Shown one piece after another: positions 54,780-63,818 of a DNA stretch of 64,000 nucleotides. Origin of the DNA: Flavobacterium psychrotrophum. GTDB taxonomy: Bacteria; Bacteroidota; Bacteroidia; Flavobacteriales; Flavobacteriaceae. A program made the position numbers and the translations under genes. The notes under the pieces are model-generated. The model saw only the letters and a program-made list of their open reading frames with translations. It made no database searches and was not told where the DNA came from. Positions within the stretch are counted from its first letter, which is position 1; every line of letters starts with the position of its first letter. The DNA is taken from positions 2,790,001 through 2,854,000 of the forward strand of contig NZ_CP031557.1 of NCBI RefSeq assembly GCF_003403075.1, in the 5' to 3' direction.

Positions 54780-54985
54780 AGTTTTTGTTTTTAGTTTCGT
54801 ACTGCTTTTTATAAATCTAAAGACCTTAGTTGGATTAGAATTTAAAAGCTATTTTATAACCACATAGATACATAGCTACTAATTTTATAAAGGTCTTAAA
54901 AGTTTATATAGAAAAGCTTCGCTTTAACATAGCCTATGTGCAAAATTTAATTTCTATGTATCCTTTTATACATAGTTTTTGTTTT
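54765..54985. repeat. 27-bp direct repeat of the DUF779 start region bracketing a repeat element
   Basis: Bases 54765-54791 and 54959-54985 are identical over 27 bp (TATCCTTTTATACATAG...). The first copy contains the first five codons of the DUF779 gene and its leader. The 167 bp between them include the 54857-54958 repeat. Confidence 0.75.
54857..54958. repeat. Dispersed intergenic repeat (copy 2, right end rearranged)
   Basis: Bases 54857-54876 equal the end of copy 1 (33913-34055) in inverted sense, and the inside shares TTTAACATAGCCTAT. The right end stops at TTTCTATGTATCC, where the 27-bp direct repeat starts, so the expected inverted end is lost. Confidence 0.65.
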
Positions 54986-55039
54986 AAAAAGTTATTCCAT
55001 TCCGACCGGGGAAAATGAAGTAGAGGAATCTAATTACGT

Positions 55040-55079
55040 GAGATTTCTCGACTACACTGCGTTTCGCTCGAAATGGAAC
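55040..55079 (+). repeat. Dispersed repeat, GAGATTTCTCGA type (copy B)
   Basis: Reads GAGATTTCTCGACTACACTG and on to AAATGGAA. It resembles copy A at 54300-54338 read in the other orientation, and the 58035 copy. The 320-bp gap 54780-55100 is made almost wholly of such repeats and holds no gene. Confidence 0.55.
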
Positions 55080-55100
55080 AACAATATAATGAATATAATT

Positions 55101-56135
55101 TTATGCCTCAGCAATCTCAAGCACCATGCGCCCTTCGATCTGGCCTTTTTTCATTTTATCGAACACCTCGTTTACATCTTCAAGTTTAGCAGCTGTAACA
55201 TTGGCTTTTACCTTACCTTCGGCAGCAAATGCAATTGCCTCCTGAAGGTCTTTACGCGTACCCACAATAGACCCGCGGATGGTTATCCTGTTTAATACTG
55301 CATTAAAAATGTCAAGGTCAAAGGTTCCCGGAGGCAATCCGTTAAGTGCCATGGTACCTTTTCGCCTAAGGGTTTCAAGCCCCTGCTTAAAGGCAATAGG
55401 AGATACCGCCGTAATAAGCGCACCGTGCATACCGCCTACCTCTTTTTTAAGATACTCACCCGGGTTTTGCTCTTTTGCATTAACTACAAGGTCAGCACCC
55501 AGACGTTTTGCAAGGTCAAGCTTTGCATCATCTACATCAATAGCAGCAACGTGCATACCCATAGCTTTAGCATATTGTACAGCTACGTGCCCCAATCCAC
55601 CAATACCGGAAATAGCTACCCACTCCCCAGGTTTAGTCTCAGTCTCTTTAAGGCCTTTATATACGGTAACACCTGCACATAGTATGGGTGCAAACTCTAA
55701 AAAGTTAACATTGTTAGGTAAAATACCCAGGTAGCGAGCATCGGCCACTACATATTCGGCAAAGCCACCATCTACGCTATAACCGCCATTTTGTTGAGTT
55801 TCGCACAGGGTTTCCCATCCGGTAATACAATGGTCGCAGCCACCACAGGCACTGTACAGCCATGGCACACCTACAGCATCTCCTTCTTTTACATTTTTAA
55901 CACCGGGGCCTAATGCTACCACATAGCCTACTCCTTCATGACCGGGAATAAGAGGCATTTTTGGTTTTACGGGCCAGTCACCCTCCACAGCGTGCAGGTC
56001 GGTATGGCATACGCCACTGGCAATTACCTTAACAAGAACTTCATTCTGACCCGGCATTCTTACCGGCATTTCCTCAATTTGTAGTGGCTTGCCGAACTCT
56101 CTTATTACAGCAGCCTTCATGGTTTTAGGGATCAT
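55101..56135 (-). CDS. adhP: Zinc-dependent alcohol dehydrogenase (AdhP type)
   Basis: A 344-residue medium-chain dehydrogenase. Catalytic zinc ligands: Cys43 in [11 protein letters not shown] and His66 in PGHEGVGYV; structural zinc Cys in [18 protein letters not shown]-binding [19 protein letters not shown]. It oxidises ethanol or other primary alcohols to aldehydes, or the reverse. The product would be handled by the aldehyde dehydrogenase at 56313. The upstream AraC regulator and DUF779 gene suggest common induction. An alternative start is the Met at 56120. Confidence 0.92.
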   Translation of the reverse strand: MIPKTMKAAVIREFGKPLQIEEMPVRMPGQNEVLVKVIASGVCHTDLHAVEGDWPVKPKMPLIPGHEGVGYVVALGPGVKNVKEGDAVGVPWLYSACGGCDHCITGWETLCETQQNGGYSVDGGFAEYVVADARYLGILPNNVNFLEFAPILCAGVTVYKGLKETETKPGEWVAISGIGGLGHVAVQYAKAMGMHVAAIDVDDAKLDLAKRLGADLVVNAKEQNPGEYLKKEVGGMHGALITAVSPIAFKQGLETLRRKGTMALNGLPPGTFDLDIFNAVLNRITIRGSIVGTRKDLQEAIAFAAEGKVKANVTAAKLEDVNEVFDKMKKGQIEGRMVLEIAEA

Positions 56136-56312
56136 AATTTATTTTATTTGGGTTGTTAAACGGGTGTTTGCTTTGTAGTTAAATAGCACAGGAAACCCAC
56201 GGCAGCCTCTCACACAGCTGCCGTAGTTTACCTTTACCGAAACAAATAATTCTAAAAAAATCGAAAAGAAAAGCAGGCTACCACGCCGTAACCTGCTTTG
56301 AAGAGTGGTTTC

Positions 56313-57815
56313 TTAGAAGAAACCTAATTTTTGTTTGCTATAAGAAACCAGCATATTTTTTGTAGACCTGTAGTGCTCCAGCATCATTTTGTGGTTTTCG
56401 CGGCCAAAGCCCGATTTTTTATAACCTCCAAATGGTGCGTGGGCAGGGTAAGCATGGTAGTTATTTACCCAAACACGGCCCGCTTTGATTTCGCGCGGTA
56501 CCTGATATAGCTCATGCGCATCACGCGTCCATACACCGGCACCAAGACCATAAAGCGTATCGTTTGCAATTTCAAGGGCTTCCTCGGTAGTTTTAAAGGT
56601 AGTAACACACACCACAGGACCAAAGATCTCTTCCTGAAAGATACGCATCTTATTATGTCCTTTAAAAATAGTAGGCTGTATGTAGTAGCCACCGCCAAGT
56701 TCGCCATCAAGTTTGTTTATCTCACCACCGGTTAGCAGCTCTGCACCTTCTTCTTTACCTATTTTAAGGTACGATTGTATTTTTTCGTACTGGTCGTTAC
56801 TTGCCTGTGCGCCCATCATAACCGTTTTATCTAACGGGTGTCCTATTTTAATAGCTTTTGTACGGGCTATAACACGGGCAATGAATTTATCATAAATATC
56901 TTCGTGTACTAATATGCGCGACGGACAGGTGCATATCTCTCCCTGGTTAAGGGCAAACATTACCGCACCTTCTACAGCTTTATCAAAATAATCATCATCG
57001 GCATCGCCTACTGATTTGAAGAAAATGTTTGGCGATTTACCACCAAGCTCCATGGTGCTCGGGATAATGTTCTCAGCTGCATACTGCATGATAAGGCGGC
57101 CTGTAGTAGTCTCACCCGTAAACGATATTTTAGAAATTTTAGGCGATGTAGCCAATGGCTTACCGGCCTCTACACCAAAACCGTTAACGATGTTTATAAC
57201 ACCGGCAGGTATTACATCTTTAATTAGTTCCATAAGTACAATGATAGATACCGGAGTCTGCTCTGCAGCTTTAACCACAGTACAGCAGCCGGCAGCAATG
57301 GCAGGTGCTATTTTCCAGGTAGCCATAAGTAATGGGAAGTTCCACGGAATGATCTGCCCTACTACACCAAGTGGCTCGTGCACTACGATACTCACAGTAG
57401 TTTCGTCATGCTCGGCTATCGTACCTTCTTCGGCACGGATAACACTTGCAAAATAACGGAAGTGGTCTATACAAAGGGGTAAGTCGGCAGCAAGGGTTTC
57501 ACGGATAGCCTTACCATTATCAATGGTTTCTACGGTAGCAAGGTACTCCAGGTTGGCTTCCATAACATCGGCTATTTTGTTAAGGATACCGCTGCGGTAT
57601 GCAGGAGATGTTTTGCTCCATGTTTTAAAGGCTTCGTGTGCGGCATCTAAGGCCAGGTCGATATCTTCTTTAGTAGATCGGGCAGCTTTTGCAAACACTT
57701 TACCATCTATAGGCGAAATGTTGTCAAAATATTCTCCCTTAACAGGCGGTACAAATTTTCCACCTATGAAATTGTCATATTTCTCTTTAAACTCAGGGCG
57801 TGATACTATGCTCAT
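56313..57815 (-). CDS. Aldehyde dehydrogenase (NAD-dependent, ExaC/AldB type)
   Basis: A 500-residue ALDH-superfamily enzyme. Residues: Asn in [13 protein letters not shown] (oxyanion), Glu256 in [12 protein letters not shown] (general base), catalytic Cys295 in [11 protein letters not shown], and [10 protein letters not shown] for NAD. The motif [10 protein letters not shown] and C-terminal [20 protein letters not shown] match AldB/ExaC-type acetaldehyde dehydrogenases often tied to DUF779. It precedes adhP in the transcript with a 177-bp gap, so they may be separate units. Confidence 0.93.
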   Translation of the reverse strand: MSIVSRPEFKEKYDNFIGGKFVPPVKGEYFDNISPIDGKVFAKAARSTKEDIDLALDAAHEAFKTWSKTSPAYRSGILNKIADVMEANLEYLATVETIDNGKAIRETLAADLPLCIDHFRYFASVIRAEEGTIAEHDETTVSIVVHEPLGVVGQIIPWNFPLLMATWKIAPAIAAGCCTVVKAAEQTPVSIIVLMELIKDVIPAGVINIVNGFGVEAGKPLATSPKISKISFTGETTTGRLIMQYAAENIIPSTMELGGKSPNIFFKSVGDADDDYFDKAVEGAVMFALNQGEICTCPSRILVHEDIYDKFIARVIARTKAIKIGHPLDKTVMMGAQASNDQYEKIQSYLKIGKEEGAELLTGGEINKLDGELGGGYYIQPTIFKGHNKMRIFQEEIFGPVVCVTTFKTTEEALEIANDTLYGLGAGVWTRDAHELYQVPREIKAGRVWVNNYHAYPAHAPFGGYKKSGFGRENHKMMLEHYRSTKNMLVSYSKQKLGFF

Positions 57816-58034
57816 AACGTATTAATTTGTTTTTTTGTTTAATCCAAAGTTACCAAACTACAACGTTTTAGAAATAGCACTAATCTTTCAATTAATAGCA
57901 CAAAATTGACAAATGATGAAAGAATGAAAATTTTGACACAATGTTTTTAAAGAATGTTAAAAAAACTGAAGTGTTTTATACAGAAATGAAATTAGCGCTT
58001 ATCAAACTCTTATTTAATAAGTTCTAAATATGAT

Positions 58035-58061
58035 GAGATTGCTTCGTTCCTCGCAATGACA
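58035..58061 (+). repeat. Short repeat, GAGATTGCTTCG type (copy C)
   Basis: Reads GAGATTGCTTCGTTCCTCGC and then AATGACA. Shorter than copies A and B and only partly alike. It lies in the 271-bp gap between the aldehyde dehydrogenase and phospholipase genes. Confidence 0.45.
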
Positions 58062-58086
58062 GTACATGCTGAATCTGAAACAAAAC

Positions 58087-58986
58087 TTACAGCCACTCTA
58101 CTAATGACACCCCAAGCCCTATTGTGGTTTGCCTGTTGTTGTAGTCTATAAGTGTTTCGCCATAGCCGTGGGTCAGCTGCAAAAAGCCCCTGAGGTTACC
58201 ATCTATGCGGTATGACCAGGAAGCCTCGCCATAACCGCCAAAGTTTTTATTGAATGAAAAGTTAGTACTGCCTGTAAGTGTTACCGTGTGGCGGCCGCGG
58301 CAGTAAATACCTATAGCCTCTGCCCTGCCTATTTTTTCGACAATATCAGGATTATCATCCTTATCATCGGGCAGGCGAAACCACGGACGCAGGTACAGTT
58401 GCCAGTCGCCGGTTTCAAACCCTGCTTGTATAATAATGCGGTTCCAGCTGCGGGATAGCGGTGTGGCGCGTCCGTTGCTCTGGTGGTTAAGGCTTATGCC
58501 CAGAAGGCGGTTTTTAAAGCCCAGTACATTAAAATTAGTGGCAAAGTTAAGTATGACCTCAGGTTCGTAGTTGGTTTCCCTAAAAGGGCGCGATAATGAT
58601 GCATTATAGACCTGCCAGTGGCTTTTTTGGGTATAGGCACCCCACAGATCGCCATGACCCCAAAATAAGCCCTGAAATAGCTTTACCTTAAAACTGATTT
58701 GAAACTTGGCCTCAAGGTTGTTCAGGTCGAGGTTGTCATCGTTCTCATATTCTTCTCCGTTATTACCACTGTGCGGCATACCGTTTGGGCGGCTGCTCCA
58801 TCGCAATGGCATGAGGTAAACAGGCTTGTAAGGCGTAAGTACAAAGGTACCTGCCGAGGTAAGCGTATCGAGTTCCCAGCGTTGCGACATACTCTTAGGC
58901 CGCGCTGTATTAAAAACAGACGATACCTGCGCCTGAGACGTGGTAATTATAAGCAGACAGAAGATAAACAGTTGCCTCATATACAT
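58087..58986 (-). CDS. pldA: Outer-membrane phospholipase A (PldA/OMPLA)
   Basis: A 299-residue outer-membrane beta-barrel with a signal peptide (FIFCLLIITTSQAQ). The catalytic segment GISLNHQSNGRATPLSRSWNR contains the His, Ser and Asn triad of OMPLA (H-x-S ... N); earlier lines include PYKPVYLMPLRWSSRPNG and KFQISFKVKLFQGLFWG. It hydrolyses phospholipids that reach the outer leaflet and maintains outer-membrane asymmetry. Start at the first Met; the second Met two codons later is also possible. Confidence 0.93.
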   Translation of the reverse strand: MYMRQLFIFCLLIITTSQAQVSSVFNTARPKSMSQRWELDTLTSAGTFVLTPYKPVYLMPLRWSSRPNGMPHSGNNGEEYENDDNLDLNNLEAKFQISFKVKLFQGLFWGHGDLWGAYTQKSHWQVYNASLSRPFRETNYEPEVILNFATNFNVLGFKNRLLGISLNHQSNGRATPLSRSWNRIIIQAGFETGDWQLYLRPWFRLPDDKDDNPDIVEKIGRAEAIGIYCRGRHTVTLTGSTNFSFNKNFGGYGEASWSYRIDGNLRGFLQLTHGYGETLIDYNNRQTTIGLGVSLVEWL

Positions 58987-59056
58987 TTAGGTTTACTCCC
59001 AAAGATAGCGAAGCTTCTTACAAAATGATGTTAAGAGAGTGGTAAAGTGGTTATGT

Positions 59057-59163
59057 GTTGATTTGGTTATTTGGTTATTCGAAACGGGACAAACTTAACG
59101 TCAGTGGAAGCTGCCGAATAATCGCATTACCAAATAATCGCGTTACCAAATAACCAAATCAAC
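59057..59163. repeat. Inverted repeat with perfect 19-bp outer arms
   Basis: Arms 59057-59075 and 59145-59163 (GTTGATTTGGTTATTTGGT and complement) are perfect; inside, further GGTTATTCG and CGAATAATCG words pair. It lies between pldA and a lipoprotein gene; no ORF. Confidence 0.65.
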
Positions 59164-59535
59164 CTATAATTTAGTTACTGTGCCTTTTTGCTTTTGCGTA
59201 TCGCCTACTATAGAAAACTCAAAGTTATACGTATTGCCTTTTGTATTCAGTATCTTCATGTGCACGCCTTTGCTCTCGGCTGTATTTTTCGGGTTTACTT
59301 TCTGTAATACATACTCGCAGTCGTTTATCCAGCGCACGGTTGAAGTATCAATTTTACCCTCAAAGGTTTCAATTTCAAATTTATCATCGCGGGTAAATTC
59401 GGTTACCTTTTTCTGTCCGTTGATCTCATATTCAAAACGGAATTTCCCGGTTTTGAAATCGGCGCAATTGCGCTCGCCCTCGTAGCATGATGTTAAAAGC
59501 AGTGCAGGCAGTAGTAAAAATAAAAATCGTTTCAT
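59164..59535 (-). CDS. Small lipoprotein, unknown function
   Basis: A 123-residue lipoprotein (lipobox LLTSC). The mature protein alternates beta strands: FKTGKFRFEYEINGQKKVTEF, RWINDCEYVLQKVNP, NTYNFEFSIVG. Two further Cys (N-terminal ERNCAD and NDCEY) could pair. No catalytic motif; nothing supports names such as topoisomerase sometimes given to such small Flavobacterium proteins. Its ATG overlaps the stop of the DinB-like gene by one base (TAATG). Confidence 0.7.
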   Translation of the reverse strand: MKRFLFLLLPALLLTSCYEGERNCADFKTGKFRFEYEINGQKKVTEFTRDDKFEIETFEGKIDTSTVRWINDCEYVLQKVNPKNTAESKGVHMKILNTKGNTYNFEFSIVGDTQKQKGTVTKL

Positions 59536-60119
59536 TATTTGGTATCGTTAAGCCTTGTAAGCTCGTTGTCTGTAAAATTTCGTATTGCTTTTTCCTGCGC
59601 AAATTTTCCGCTGTTGTATTGCGCCGAATTATTTTTTGGGATGCTCAGGCTTTCCCATGCAGTTTGTTTCAGCATCTTGGCATAAAACACAATTTGCCCT
59701 ATATGGTATGGGTAGTGCGCCAACTGCCTGTTGATGGCCTCAACAACGGTATGCCCCTCATTACGGATGTAAATAATACTATCTAAACTCTCAGGGGTTA
59801 CGGTATCAAGCGCGGTAAAAAGGCATTGCCAGCCCTGCTCCCATCCTGCCATAAGTGCATTCTTATCTATATAGGTATCTATAAACTCATCATCGCGGTT
59901 GCGCCATTCCTTTTCGCCATCGCTGGTCAGGAAATCAGTCCAACGGCTCAGCATATTGCCCTGCAGGTGCTTTACAATTACAGCAATACTGTTTGTATCT
60001 TCATCGGCCGAATAAAAAAGTTGCTCCGGCTCTAATTGTGCCATGGCTTTTTCGCCCAGCGTTTTGTAGTACAAAAACTGCTTACGTGTGCTTTCGAGGT
60101 AAGATTTGGTGGCTTGCAT
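59535..60119 (-). CDS. DinB-like (DUF1572) protein
   Basis: A 194-residue four-helix-bundle protein of the DinB/DUF1572 type. Metal-site histidines are spread over VIVKHLQGNMLSRW (first), and INRQLAHYPYHIGQIVFYAKML with H-x-x-H-I-G-Q (second), as in YfiT/DinB folds. These proteins bind a divalent metal and are often bacillithiol-dependent transferases elsewhere; no partner is suggested here. Coupled to the following lipoprotein gene. Confidence 0.85.
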   Translation of the reverse strand: MQATKSYLESTRKQFLYYKTLGEKAMAQLEPEQLFYSADEDTNSIAVIVKHLQGNMLSRWTDFLTSDGEKEWRNRDDEFIDTYIDKNALMAGWEQGWQCLFTALDTVTPESLDSIIYIRNEGHTVVEAINRQLAHYPYHIGQIVFYAKMLKQTAWESLSIPKNNSAQYNSGKFAQEKAIRNFTDNELTRLNDTK

Positions 60120-60172
60120 TGTTTACTTGTAAGACATTAATTTCACTAATCTGTGGTTATAAATTCAGACCC

Positions 60173-60260
60173 ACAAGGTTTTAGAAACCTTGCAGGTAGC
60201 AGACTCACATTCCTACAAGGTCTTAATGACCTTGTAGGAATGTGAGTCTGCTACCTGCAA
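60173..60260. repeat. Very long perfect hairpin (33-bp stem, 5-nt loop) plus small adjacent hairpin
   Basis: Bases 60190-60222 pair without mismatch with 60228-60260 around a TTAAT loop. Immediately left, 60173-60191 forms an 8-bp hairpin (CAAGGTTT with AAACCTTG) that shares bases with the base of the large one. The words AAGGT and ACCTT recur in both. No ORF; it sits in the 353-bp gap 60120-60472. Confidence 0.85.
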
Positions 60261-60472
60261 AAATACGGCTTTAAAGGATATGATGGGAAAATAGGTAATA
60301 TTTCATAAGATCTTAACTTGTAAAATATTACGTGTTATTAAAAAAAAGATATTGTTTAATTTTGTTAATTTGGAAACCAATTAAACAGTTGCTAATATAT
60401 CCACTAATTTAGACCAATTTCAATTTTTATAATAGGCAACAATTGTGAGTAAATAACCAATGAACTTCTAAC

Positions 60473-61087
60473 ATGAAAAAAATCTTTATACTTTTAATTT
60501 CTTTCAATTATTTTTTATGTGATGCACAAAAAGCTAGCGATTTTATAATTCCTACAGGAGTCGCAGCGTTAAGCTTTGTTGCAATAAACTCAGAAAAAAA
60601 AGAAATAGCAAAAGAAATTAGTCAATTTAGATCTAAAGAATTTATAATAAACAACATAATTGGAAAAGTCAGTGAGAAAGATGTAAAATTTGAGACAGAA
60701 AGTCTTGCTTCAGATGATAGCGCTGGATTAATTTCTGTAGCATTTAATTGTACTGAAGTTGCCGAAAGAGGGCTTTTGTTAGCTTTTTTAGGTAACAATA
60801 GAGATGCCAATGGAAACATAGGCTTGGCATATGGTTTTAAATATATTCCATTAGTCGATGCTCAAAATCTCTTTAAACGTATTGATGGTTTAAAAGAGAA
60901 ACACAAGAAATACTTGAATGCGGAAAATGATGTTAACAATGTATATATTGAACACGACGATATAAAGTTCATCTTATATCGAGATGCCGGAGATAAAGTA
61001 CGTGTACTGTGGAATGGATTTGAAGTAATTTGGGAGCGTACTGCTTTCGATAGAACTAAACGAAGATTAGATCGTTGGTTTGAATAA
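60473..61087 (+). CDS. Exported protein of unknown function
   Basis: A 204-residue protein with a signal peptide (ILLISFNYFLCDAQ). The mature part has a hydrophobic stretch (IPTGVAALSFVAI) and a long mixed alpha/beta region (YIEHDDIKFILYRDAGDKV, VLWNGFEVIWERTAFDRTKRRL). I do not recognise it. Its AT content is above that of its neighbours, and it is isolated: it faces the murQ-side genes and has the long hairpin upstream. Recent acquisition is possible but not shown. Confidence 0.6.
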   Translation: MKKIFILLISFNYFLCDAQKASDFIIPTGVAALSFVAINSEKKEIAKEISQFRSKEFIINNIIGKVSEKDVKFETESLASDDSAGLISVAFNCTEVAERGLLLAFLGNNRDANGNIGLAYGFKYIPLVDAQNLFKRIDGLKEKHKKYLNAENDVNNVYIEHDDIKFILYRDAGDKVRVLWNGFEVIWERTAFDRTKRRLDRWFE

Positions 61088-61135
61088 TTGCTTAAAATGT
61101 TTAGTGCTTTAAACAAATATTTTAAGTGTCCTCCA

Positions 61136-61354
61136 TTAATCCACCATACTCTTCATAATCGTCTTTAAACCAAAAAACATCAGGAAGATACCTGCAAAGC
61201 AAAAGATAACACCAATAGCCAGCACCGGTATAAAAAACGGGTTGCTTTGGTTCTTAAAGGAGCTGTGTATTACTACAGGACCCAAAAAGAATAACGGCAG
61301 CGCACCACTAAGGTACTTAAGGCCTTTCATTAAAATTTGTTTATCGGTTGGCAT
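61136..61354 (-). CDS. DUF6095 small membrane protein
   Basis: A 72-residue protein with two membrane helices (about 11-33 and 40-65: YLSGALPLFFLGPVVI and FFIPVLAIGVIFCFAGIFLM). It matches the DUF6095 family found next to murQ in Flavobacteria. It overlaps the 3' end of murQ by 14 bp and is co-translated with it. Function unknown. Confidence 0.78.
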   Translation of the reverse strand: MPTDKQILMKGLKYLSGALPLFFLGPVVIHSSFKNQSNPFFIPVLAIGVIFCFAGIFLMFFGLKTIMKSMVD

Positions 61355-62156
61355 AGGCTTCTATGGCTTTACGTACGTTTTTATGTTCTTTTAAAAGTGC
61401 TTCGGCTTCGGCTTCAGAGATACCCAGCTCGTCTACAATCATGCCTACGGCACGGCCTACAAGCTTGTGGTTGCTCAGTTGCATATCTACCATCTTGTTG
61501 CCCTTAATATGGCCAAGTTGTATCATGGTGGCTGTACTCAGCATATTAAGCACCAGCTTTTGGGCTGTACCGGCTTTCATGCGGCTGCTTCCGGTTACAA
61601 ACTCCGGCCCTACTACCACCTCAACAGGATACTGCGCGGTTTGTGCCAAAGGGCTGCCCGCATTGCAGGTAATACAGCCTGTAGCAATACCGGCCTCGTT
61701 ACACTTTTCTAATCCGCCAATAACATAAGGCGTCGTACCCGATGCGGCAATGCCTACCACAACGTCGTTAGCATTAATGTTATAAGCTGAAAGGTCTGCC
61801 CAAGCCTGCTCGCGGTCGTCTTCGGCAAACTCTACCGCACGGCGAATGGCGGTGTCGCCGCCGGCTATAATGCCTACAACCAAATCAAATGGTACACCAA
61901 AAGTAGGCGGACATTCGCTGGCATCAACAATACCCAGTCGTCCGCTTGTACCCGCGCCAATGTAAAATAACCTTCCGCCATTTTTTAGTTGGGCAACGGT
62001 TTTCTCTACCAGCTTTTCAATCTGCGGAAGCGCTTTCTCAATAGCAAGCGGCACGGTTTTGTCTTCGTTGTTTATATTTTGCAATAACTCACTTACGGGC
62101 ATTTTTTCAAGATGCTCGTATTTAGAAGATTGCTCTGTAGTACGTGTAAAAGCCAT
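61341..62156 (-). CDS. murQ: N-acetylmuramic acid 6-phosphate etherase
   Basis: A 271-residue SIS-fold lyase that splits MurNAc 6-phosphate into GlcNAc 6-phosphate and D-lactate in peptidoglycan recycling. Motifs: TEQSSKYEHLEKM, RLFYIGAGTSGRLGIVDASECPPTFG, the catalytic Glu/Asp region AGGDTAIRRAVEFAEDD, VVGIAASGTTPYVIG and the second SIS GSSRMKAGTAQKLVLNML. It is slightly shorter than the roughly 300-residue E. coli enzyme, with the C-terminal tail trimmed. Next upstream is the ZIP transporter gene. Confidence 0.95.
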   Translation of the reverse strand: MAFTRTTEQSSKYEHLEKMPVSELLQNINNEDKTVPLAIEKALPQIEKLVEKTVAQLKNGGRLFYIGAGTSGRLGIVDASECPPTFGVPFDLVVGIIAGGDTAIRRAVEFAEDDREQAWADLSAYNINANDVVVGIAASGTTPYVIGGLEKCNEAGIATGCITCNAGSPLAQTAQYPVEVVVGPEFVTGSSRMKAGTAQKLVLNMLSTATMIQLGHIKGNKMVDMQLSNHKLVGRAVGMIVDELGISEAEAEALLKEHKNVRKAIEAYANR

Positions 62157-62165
62157 AATAAACCT

Positions 62166-62897
62166 TTATATAATTTGCAGGCAAGATGCCAGGATAACGC
62201 CCAGTATAATACTAAGCAGCTTGGCAAGGTTAAACTTGTGGTCTTCGCCACTTTCAAAAATAATGGTACTCGATATATGAAACAGAATACCTACCACTAT
62301 AGCCGAAATATACGGGTAATATTCTTCTACACAGGTTAACTGGCCAGAAATTAATGTACCTAGTGGTGTCATAGCAGCAAATACCACCATAAACAGCATT
62401 ACAGACCATTTATTAAGCCCTGAATTTATAAAAAATGCCGTAAGTATGATAGCTATGGGGAAATGGTGTATGCCTATGCCCCACGCCATTTCCGGGTGGT
62501 GGCTTACCGGCATACCCTCAAGCAGTGCATGGATGCAAAGGCTTATGAACAGCAGCCAGGGCATACCGTGATTGTGCCCATGCCCGTGCACATGGCCGTG
62601 CTCTGCACCTTTAGAAAAATATTCGAGTATGATCTGGAAGATGATACCTCCCATTATAAAAATACCCACAGTGTGGTTGTGCCCGTGCTCGTGGCCATGT
62701 TCATGCCCTTCGTGCCCACCTGCGTGCAGGCTGGCTTCATACACTTCAGGCAGCAAGTGCAGTACCGTAAGCGCAAGCAGGAACGAACCACTAAAGGCCA
62801 ACAGAAGCTTAAGGTTCTTTTTGTTTTTTGGCTTAAGCACCAGCGCGGCACCATAACCAATAAGCACAGAAAGCAGGGGAACTAAATATACTATCAT
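62166..62897 (-). CDS. ZIP-family divalent metal transporter
   Basis: A 243-residue transporter with about seven or eight helices and a histidine-rich cytoplasmic stretch (HAGGHEGHEHGHEHGHNH) near residues 75-95, plus a second one, HGHVHGHGHNHG. The binuclear metal site is indicated by ISLCIHALLEGMPVSHH and IGIHHFPIAIILTAF (His and Glu). ZIP proteins import zinc or iron into the cytoplasm. It ends 9 bp before murQ and starts 3 bp after the methyltransferase gene, forming a run of coding genes on the minus strand. Confidence 0.92.
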   Translation of the reverse strand: MIVYLVPLLSVLIGYGAALVLKPKNKKNLKLLLAFSGSFLLALTVLHLLPEVYEASLHAGGHEGHEHGHEHGHNHTVGIFIMGGIIFQIILEYFSKGAEHGHVHGHGHNHGMPWLLFISLCIHALLEGMPVSHHPEMAWGIGIHHFPIAIILTAFFINSGLNKWSVMLFMVVFAAMTPLGTLISGQLTCVEEYYPYISAIVVGILFHISSTIIFESGEDHKFNLAKLLSIILGVILASCLQII

Positions 62898-62900
62898 CTT

Positions 62901-63635
62901 TTATTTAAAGATCATTATTAAACGATCTGATTCGTGTTTATAAAATTTACGCAGGCGGTAATCGCCAAAAACATCCAACAGGTAAATACCGGCCTCCTCC
63001 ATCATCTGCTCAAAATCCGGCAGGGTAAGCGCCTGTACTTTTTCAACAAAATCATAGGTTTTTCCTTTATCGGTAAAATGTATTTCTTTTATAATATGAT
63101 TGTCTTCGACATACCTCTTTAAATGAAACTCAATACCATCTACTACCTTTATTTCCTGTGGCACCAGATTTTCTATAACGCGGTGCACATTCATAAAGTC
63201 AATTACTGCAAAACCATATTCGCTAAGGCTTTCGCAAATGGCCTTGAGCGTACGGATGTTATCTGAATCGTGTTCAAAATAGCCAAAACTGGTAAACAGG
63301 TTAAAAATCGCGTCATATTTTGTTGGAAACGGGTCACGCATATCATGCACCATAAAGTGCAGGCTTTCGTTACTGCATTTACTTGCTTCGCGAATGCTGT
63401 TTTCGCTCAGGTCGGCTCCGGTAACGTCATAACCCAGTTGGTTCAGGTAAATGGAATGGCGGCCTTTTCCGCAGGCAAGGTCGAGTATTTTGGCATCATC
63501 CGGCAGGTTAAGATATCCGGTAAGGTTATCCATAAAAAGCTGTGCCTCGTGGTAGTCGCGATCTTTATATAGTATGTGGTAGTAAGGGGTATCAAACCAC
63601 GACGCATACCAGGTATCTTCTTGGTCCTGTTGCAT
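62901..63635 (-). CDS. Class I SAM-dependent methyltransferase
   Basis: A 244-residue methyltransferase. SAM-binding motif I: KILDLACGKGRHSIYLNQLG; motif II VTGADLSENSI; motif IV YDAIFNLFTSFGYFE. The C-terminal half (VEKVQALTLPDFEQMMEEAG) includes the Methyltransf_25-type fold end. Substrate not evident. It precedes the ZIP gene by 3 bp. Confidence 0.9.
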   Translation of the reverse strand: MQQDQEDTWYASWFDTPYYHILYKDRDYHEAQLFMDNLTGYLNLPDDAKILDLACGKGRHSIYLNQLGYDVTGADLSENSIREASKCSNESLHFMVHDMRDPFPTKYDAIFNLFTSFGYFEHDSDNIRTLKAICESLSEYGFAVIDFMNVHRVIENLVPQEIKVVDGIEFHLKRYVEDNHIIKEIHFTDKGKTYDFVEKVQALTLPDFEQMMEEAGIYLLDVFGDYRLRKFYKHESDRLIMIFK

Positions 63636-63818
63636 AGTTTATAAAATGTACCTGCAAATTTACGCTATTAGGCGAATATAGGGACTGGTTTTCAGTAAAA
63701 ATTATAGTTATCATAAAAGGCACCAGTATTATATTTAACAGGAATTTAATTGCCAACAACTTAATTATTGCTAACTTTATATAGTTACAAACACACATTA
63801 TTCTTAAACACAATAACC

